Made by a program: the position numbers and the translations under genes. From Nitrospirae bacterium RIFCSPHIGHO2_01_FULL_66_17 (GTDB lineage: Bacteria > Nitrospirota > Nitrospiria > 2-01-FULL-66-17): a stretch of 25,376 nt of DNA. The notes under the pieces are model-generated. The model had not been told where the DNA came from and searched no databases. It saw only the letters and a list, made by a program, of their open reading frames with translations. Numbering within the stretch: position 1 is the first letter of the stretch; every line of letters begins with the position of its first letter. Of this stretch, positions 22,849 to 25,376 are shown in pieces. The DNA lies in the NCBI GenBank assembly GCA_001803875.1, contig MHEO01000050.1, positions 4,076 to 29,451 on the forward strand, in the 5' to 3' direction.

Positions 22849-23463
22849 TTAGAGGGCCTTCGCCGCGGGCGCCAGCGTGAAGGGGCACTGAATCGTGGCC
22901 AGTTGCAGACGGGGCGCCACGCGTGCACGCGGACGGCCGTTCGCCACCTTGCGATAGATCCCGTGAGCCCCGCCGCGGTTGGCGTCGTAGTAGGCGGCGA
23001 TCTTAAAGTGGTACCGGTCCAACGACCCCGACATCGTTCGATCCGTGTTCACCGTCCACCCGCGGCTTCGGCGGTTCTCGTTGATCGCGATGACCACCTG
23101 CAGATCGTTGGGGTCCATGTACTCGATGTCGTCGCGGCTCAACGACACCTCCGCCCGCACATCGCCGTACATCGTGTGCGAGTGGTAGTCTCCCAACACA
23201 TCCAAACGCGGGAAGTGCTTCAACACCTCTTGCATGAGCTGCCATTTATCGCTTCGGAGCTCGGCGAAATTATGGCCACGCTTCACGCTCTGATAGGGAA
23301 TCGCGTGTTCGACGACGTACTTCTCGGCGGTGCGATACCCCAGCAATAACCCGAAACATTCCTTCTTGTAGACCTCGACGGTCGAGAGCACCATTCCCAT
23401 GAAGACGTTCTCGCTCAGGTACGCCTGCATCGGCGTGTTCGACGTGATCGAATTGTCGCGCAC
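22849..23463 (-). CDS. JAMM/MPN (Mov34-type) metalloprotease-like protein
   Basis: The 204-residue protein has a JAB/MPN domain at about 12-170. The metal and catalytic residues are visible: Glu35 in KKECFGLLLG, His94 and His96 in DYHSHT, and Asp112 in LSRDDIEYM, so the zinc site looks complete. Between His96 and Ser109 there are 12 residues where the canonical motif has seven, so the loop is longer than usual. Enzymes of this family cut isopeptide or C-terminal peptide bonds, for example of ubiquitin-like proteins. No ubiquitin-like or E1/E2-like gene is in the window. The GTG at 23463 has GGGGAG 6 nt upstream; longer N-terminal extensions in frame look unlike a domain. It lies between two DUF151 genes on one probable transcript. 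The C-terminal 40 residues are unassigned. Confidence 0.8.
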   Translation of the reverse strand: MRDNSITSNTPMQAYLSENVFMGMVLSTVEVYKKECFGLLLGYRTAEKYVVEHAIPYQSVKRGHNFAELRSDKWQLMQEVLKHFPRLDVLGDYHSHTMYGDVRAEVSLSRDDIEYMDPNDLQVVIAINENRRSRGWTVNTDRTMSGSLDRYHFKIAAYYDANRGGAHGIYRKVANGRPRARVAPRLQLATIQCPFTLAPAAKAL

Positions 23464-23551
23464 TCGAGTCTCCCCTCGTTCATCGTTCGTTTCACCGTTC
23501 CAGCCGGCCAGACACGGGGCGAGCACCCGTGTCACGACACCTGCCCTGGTC

Positions 23552-24004
23552 TTACGCATCGTACCGGCCGAAGTCCTCGGGACGGAGATTTTCTAGCCAC
23601 CGATCCAGTTCTTCGGAGCTGTGCTTCTGGATCACGTCGCTCTCCACAAAGATCGGGCTCTCGCCCTTCAGCGCCAGCGCGATCGCGTCGCTGGGCCGGG
23701 AATCGACGGTGATCTCCGCGTCGTGGTGGGTCAGATGGATTTTGGCGAAATAGGTGTTGTCCTTCAGGTCGGTGATCACCACGCTGATGATCTTCGCGTC
23801 GATCGCGTCCAGCACGTTCTTGATCAGGTCGTGCGTCATCGGGCGAGACAGCTTCACGCTCTCCAGGGCCAGGCTGATGGCGTTCGCCTCCGGCTTGCCG
23901 ATCCAGATCGGCAACGTGTCCTGGCCCTCTTCCCCGCGAAGAACCACGATATAGCTGTTCGGGGGATCGAACATCAGCCCTCTCACCTTCATCTGGGTTA
24001 ACAT
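23552..24004 (-). CDS. DUF151 / bifunctional nuclease-family protein (copy 2)
   Basis: The 150-residue protein starts MLTQMKVRGLMFDP, typical of this family, and continues with YIVVLRGEEG, LPIWIGKPEANAI, RPMTHDLIKNVLDAI, VVITDLKDNTYFAKI and the core VDSRPSDAIALALKGESPIFV, ending in LENLRPEDF. It and copy 1 are clearly paralogs with the same domain order and nearly equal length, but diverged in sequence. The ATG at 24004 has GGGGAG just upstream; an ATG four codons later is also possible. It is the first gene of the trio and has a good sigma-70 promoter. The reported nuclease activity of the family is not proven for this protein. Confidence 0.87.
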   Translation of the reverse strand: MLTQMKVRGLMFDPPNSYIVVLRGEEGQDTLPIWIGKPEANAISLALESVKLSRPMTHDLIKNVLDAIDAKIISVVITDLKDNTYFAKIHLTHHDAEITVDSRPSDAIALALKGESPIFVESDVIQKHSSEELDRWLENLRPEDFGRYDA

Positions 24005-24048
24005 CGCTCCCCACCCGTGTGAACGGCGGACACCTTGGATGAGTAGAT

Positions 24049-24078
24049 TATGTAGCACCAATCAACGGGGGTTGTCAA
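24049..24078 (-). promoter_or_regulatory. Sigma-70 promoter of the DUF151-JAMM-DUF151 trio
   Basis: On the minus strand a perfect TTGACA (24078-24073) and TACATA (24054-24049) are separated by 18 bp. The predicted start near 24042 gives a leader of about 38 nt before the ATG at 24004. Confidence 0.6.
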
Positions 24079-24121
24079 TGACGCCGATTTCTCTTTGCAA
24101 TCAACTAGTTAATCGGTGAAT

Positions 24122-24151
24122 TTGTGTCGGCCGGTGGAGCTATGCTATTGT
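24122..24151 (+). promoter_or_regulatory. Possible promoter of the nitrilase gene
   Basis: TTGTGT (24122-24127) and TATTGT (24146-24151) have an 18-bp spacer. The surrounding TATGCTAT (24141-24148) also occurs at the smc promoter (18674-18681). A palindrome AACTAGTT lies at 24103-24110, between the two divergent promoters. Weak match. Confidence 0.35.
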
Positions 24152-24176
24152 ACCACGTCGATGCGGGGTGGTGGCC

Positions 24177-25064
24177 ATGGACGTGGGTTTCGTTCAAAAC
24201 TCTCCCCTATTCGGTCGGGTCAAAACCAACCTCGACCGCGTCGCCGATCTCCTGAAACGGGTGGATGCCGACCTCATGGTCCTCCCCGAGCTGTTCGCCA
24301 CCGGTTATCAGTTCGCATCCCGCAAAGAAGTGGATCGCGTGGCGGAGGCGGTCCCGGACGGCCCTACGACGAAACGCCTGATCGCTCTCGCTCGCCAGCG
24401 TCGGTGCGTGATTGTGGGAGGGCTGGCCGAGCGGAAAGGCCGTCACCTCTACAACTCGGCGGTCGTGGTCGGCCCCAAAGGCTTTCTCGGTGTCTACCGT
24501 AAAAGTCACCTGTTTTATGAGGAAACGCTCTGGTTCACCCCGGGGAACACCGGTTTCCGGGTCTGGAACGCGGCCGGGGTCACCCTGGGGGTCATGATCT
24601 GTTTCGACTGGTTTTTCCCCGAATCGATGCGCTGCATGGCGCTCGCCGGGGCGGATATCATCTGCCATCCGTCCAACCTGGTCCTGCCCCACGCACCGAA
24701 CGCCATGATCACGCGGTGCCTGGAAAACCGCGTCTTCGCGGTGACCGCGGATCGCGTGGGAGCGGAGGAACGCGCCGACAAGGAGCGGCTGACCTACATC
24801 GGGTCCAGCCAGATCGTGAGTCCGCAAGGCGAGGTCCTGATCCGTGCCTCGACCGACCGGGAGGAGGTGCGCACGATCACGATCGACCCCAAGGACGCCA
24901 GACGGAAAACCATCAACCGCTACAACCATCTCTTCAGCGATCGGCGCGTCGAGTTCTACGACACGCTGGTGCACCCGTCGCCCGAGTCGGCGCACCACCG
25001 GCCGAGCGCTCTTCCTCAAAAAAACACGCGCGAGGGGCGCGGACGGAACATCCGTCCCGGATGA
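24177..25064 (+). CDS. Carbon-nitrogen hydrolase (nitrilase superfamily)
   Basis: The 295-residue protein is a complete nitrilase-type amidase. The catalytic Glu38 in LPELFATGY, Lys109 in YRKSHLF and Cys142 in MICFDWFFPE form the Glu-Lys-Cys triad, and Glu116 fits the second conserved Glu. Length matches the N-carbamoyl/omega-amidase-like branch. The sequence after the Cys, FPESMRCMALAGADIICHPSN, is typical of amidases that hydrolyse small carboxamides. The C-terminal 30 residues are basic and probably not part of the fold. The ATG at 24177 has a GGGGTGG-type site 6 nt upstream; a GTG three codons before is also possible. The stop overlaps the next gene by 4 bases (ATGA). The substrate cannot be told from sequence. 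Confidence 0.9.
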   Translation: MDVGFVQNSPLFGRVKTNLDRVADLLKRVDADLMVLPELFATGYQFASRKEVDRVAEAVPDGPTTKRLIALARQRRCVIVGGLAERKGRHLYNSAVVVGPKGFLGVYRKSHLFYEETLWFTPGNTGFRVWNAAGVTLGVMICFDWFFPESMRCMALAGADIICHPSNLVLPHAPNAMITRCLENRVFAVTADRVGAEERADKERLTYIGSSQIVSPQGEVLIRASTDREEVRTITIDPKDARRKTINRYNHLFSDRRVEFYDTLVHPSPESAHHRPSALPQKNTREGRGRNIRPG

Positions 25065-25376
25065 CCCGGCACGAGATCCACCAGGCGATCGTCGTCCTCA
25101 GACGCGAGATCCATCGGTGGCCCGTGCCGGTCGTCGGCGTCATTGCCAACCAGACCCGCGACCCGTTTCAGATCTTGGTGTCGTGTCTGTTGAGTCTTCG
25201 CACAAAGGACGCGACGACCGCCTCCGCGTCCATGCGCCTCTTCGCGCTGGCTACGACGCCCCAGGCGCTCGTGGCGCTCCCGGTGGCGGCGATCGAGCGC
25301 GCGATCTATCCAGTCGGGTTTTACCGGACCAAGGCCCGTCGTCTCAACGCCCTGTGTCGAGATCTACTGGCGCGCC
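25061..25376 (+). CDS. nth: Endonuclease III-family DNA glycosylase, N-terminal part (cut by window edge)
   Basis: The 105 visible residues contain the first helices of the HhH-GPD fold, including DPFQILVSCLLSLRTKDATT, where the family usually has P...Lv..iLsqqT.d.. . This region includes part of the helices that form the DNA-binding and base-flipping core. The later parts (the catalytic Lys and Asp and the iron-sulphur cysteines) lie beyond the window, so activity cannot be judged. The Ser-Leu-Arg-Thr in place of SaQTTD is a variant seen in some relatives outside the E. coli type. It starts inside the stop codon of the nitrilase gene (ATGA), so the two are probably co-translated. The gene symbol is used for the family; MutY-like or other relatives are less likely. 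Confidence 0.75.
   Translation, partial: MTRHEIHQAIVVLRREIHRWPVPVVGVIANQTRDPFQILVSCLLSLRTKDATTASASMRLFALATTPQALVALPVAAIERAIYPVGFYRTKARRLNALCRDLLAR

Overview
The window is GC-rich, densely packed bacterial DNA that looks chromosomal. No tRNA, rRNA, CRISPR array or transposase gene was seen. The gene content (sigma-54-controlled type IV pilus genes, two DUF151 nuclease-like genes, a JAMM peptidase, a long SMC protein, and a nitrilase overlapping an endonuclease III gene) suggests a Gram-negative member of Nitrospirota, Methylomirabilota or a deltaproteobacteria-like lineage. No marker gene settles the phylum, so this is a tentative reading.

Positions 1-14117 (all minus strand) hold three consecutive minor-pilin cassettes. 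Cassette A (14117 down to 6714) is pilX - pilY1 - lipoprotein - fimT - pilV - pilW. Cassette B (6434 down to 3327) is fimT - pilV - pilW - pilX-like. Cassette C (3176 down past the left edge) is fimT - pilV - pilW - pilX - a second PilY1-like gene cut by the window. Most neighbouring genes overlap by 4 bases (ATGA or GTGA), so translation within each cassette is probably coupled. A and C each begin with a well-spaced sigma-54 (-24/-12) promoter whose predicted start site lies 23 nt before the first ATG. No such promoter was found for B.

Positions 14349-17976 (minus strand) encode the likely control and processing unit: prepilin peptidase PilD, a two-TM PAS histidine kinase, and an NtrC/PilR-type activator with an intact GAFTGA loop. 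The simplest model is that kinase and activator switch on cassettes A and C through sigma-54, and PilD processes their prepilins. The major pilin, motor ATPases, platform protein and secretin are not in the window.

Positions 17977-18733 are mostly non-coding: a promoter for pilD, a 150-bp imperfect palindromic repeat, a small Cys-pair protein gene, a terminator-like hairpin, and the smc promoter with an inverted repeat across it. smc (18734-22354, plus strand) is complete. It converges on a minus-strand trio, DUF151 - JAMM peptidase - DUF151 (24004 down to 22388), with a good sigma-70 promoter. Divergent from this, a carbon-nitrogen hydrolase (24177-25064) overlaps the start of an endonuclease III-family gene that runs off the right edge.

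The points most worth a second look are the triplicated minor-pilin cassettes with twin sigma-54 promoters, a PilY1 that lacks the usual von Willebrand domain, an in-frame C10 tract in the pilX that precedes pilY1, and the nuclease-peptidase-nuclease trio.
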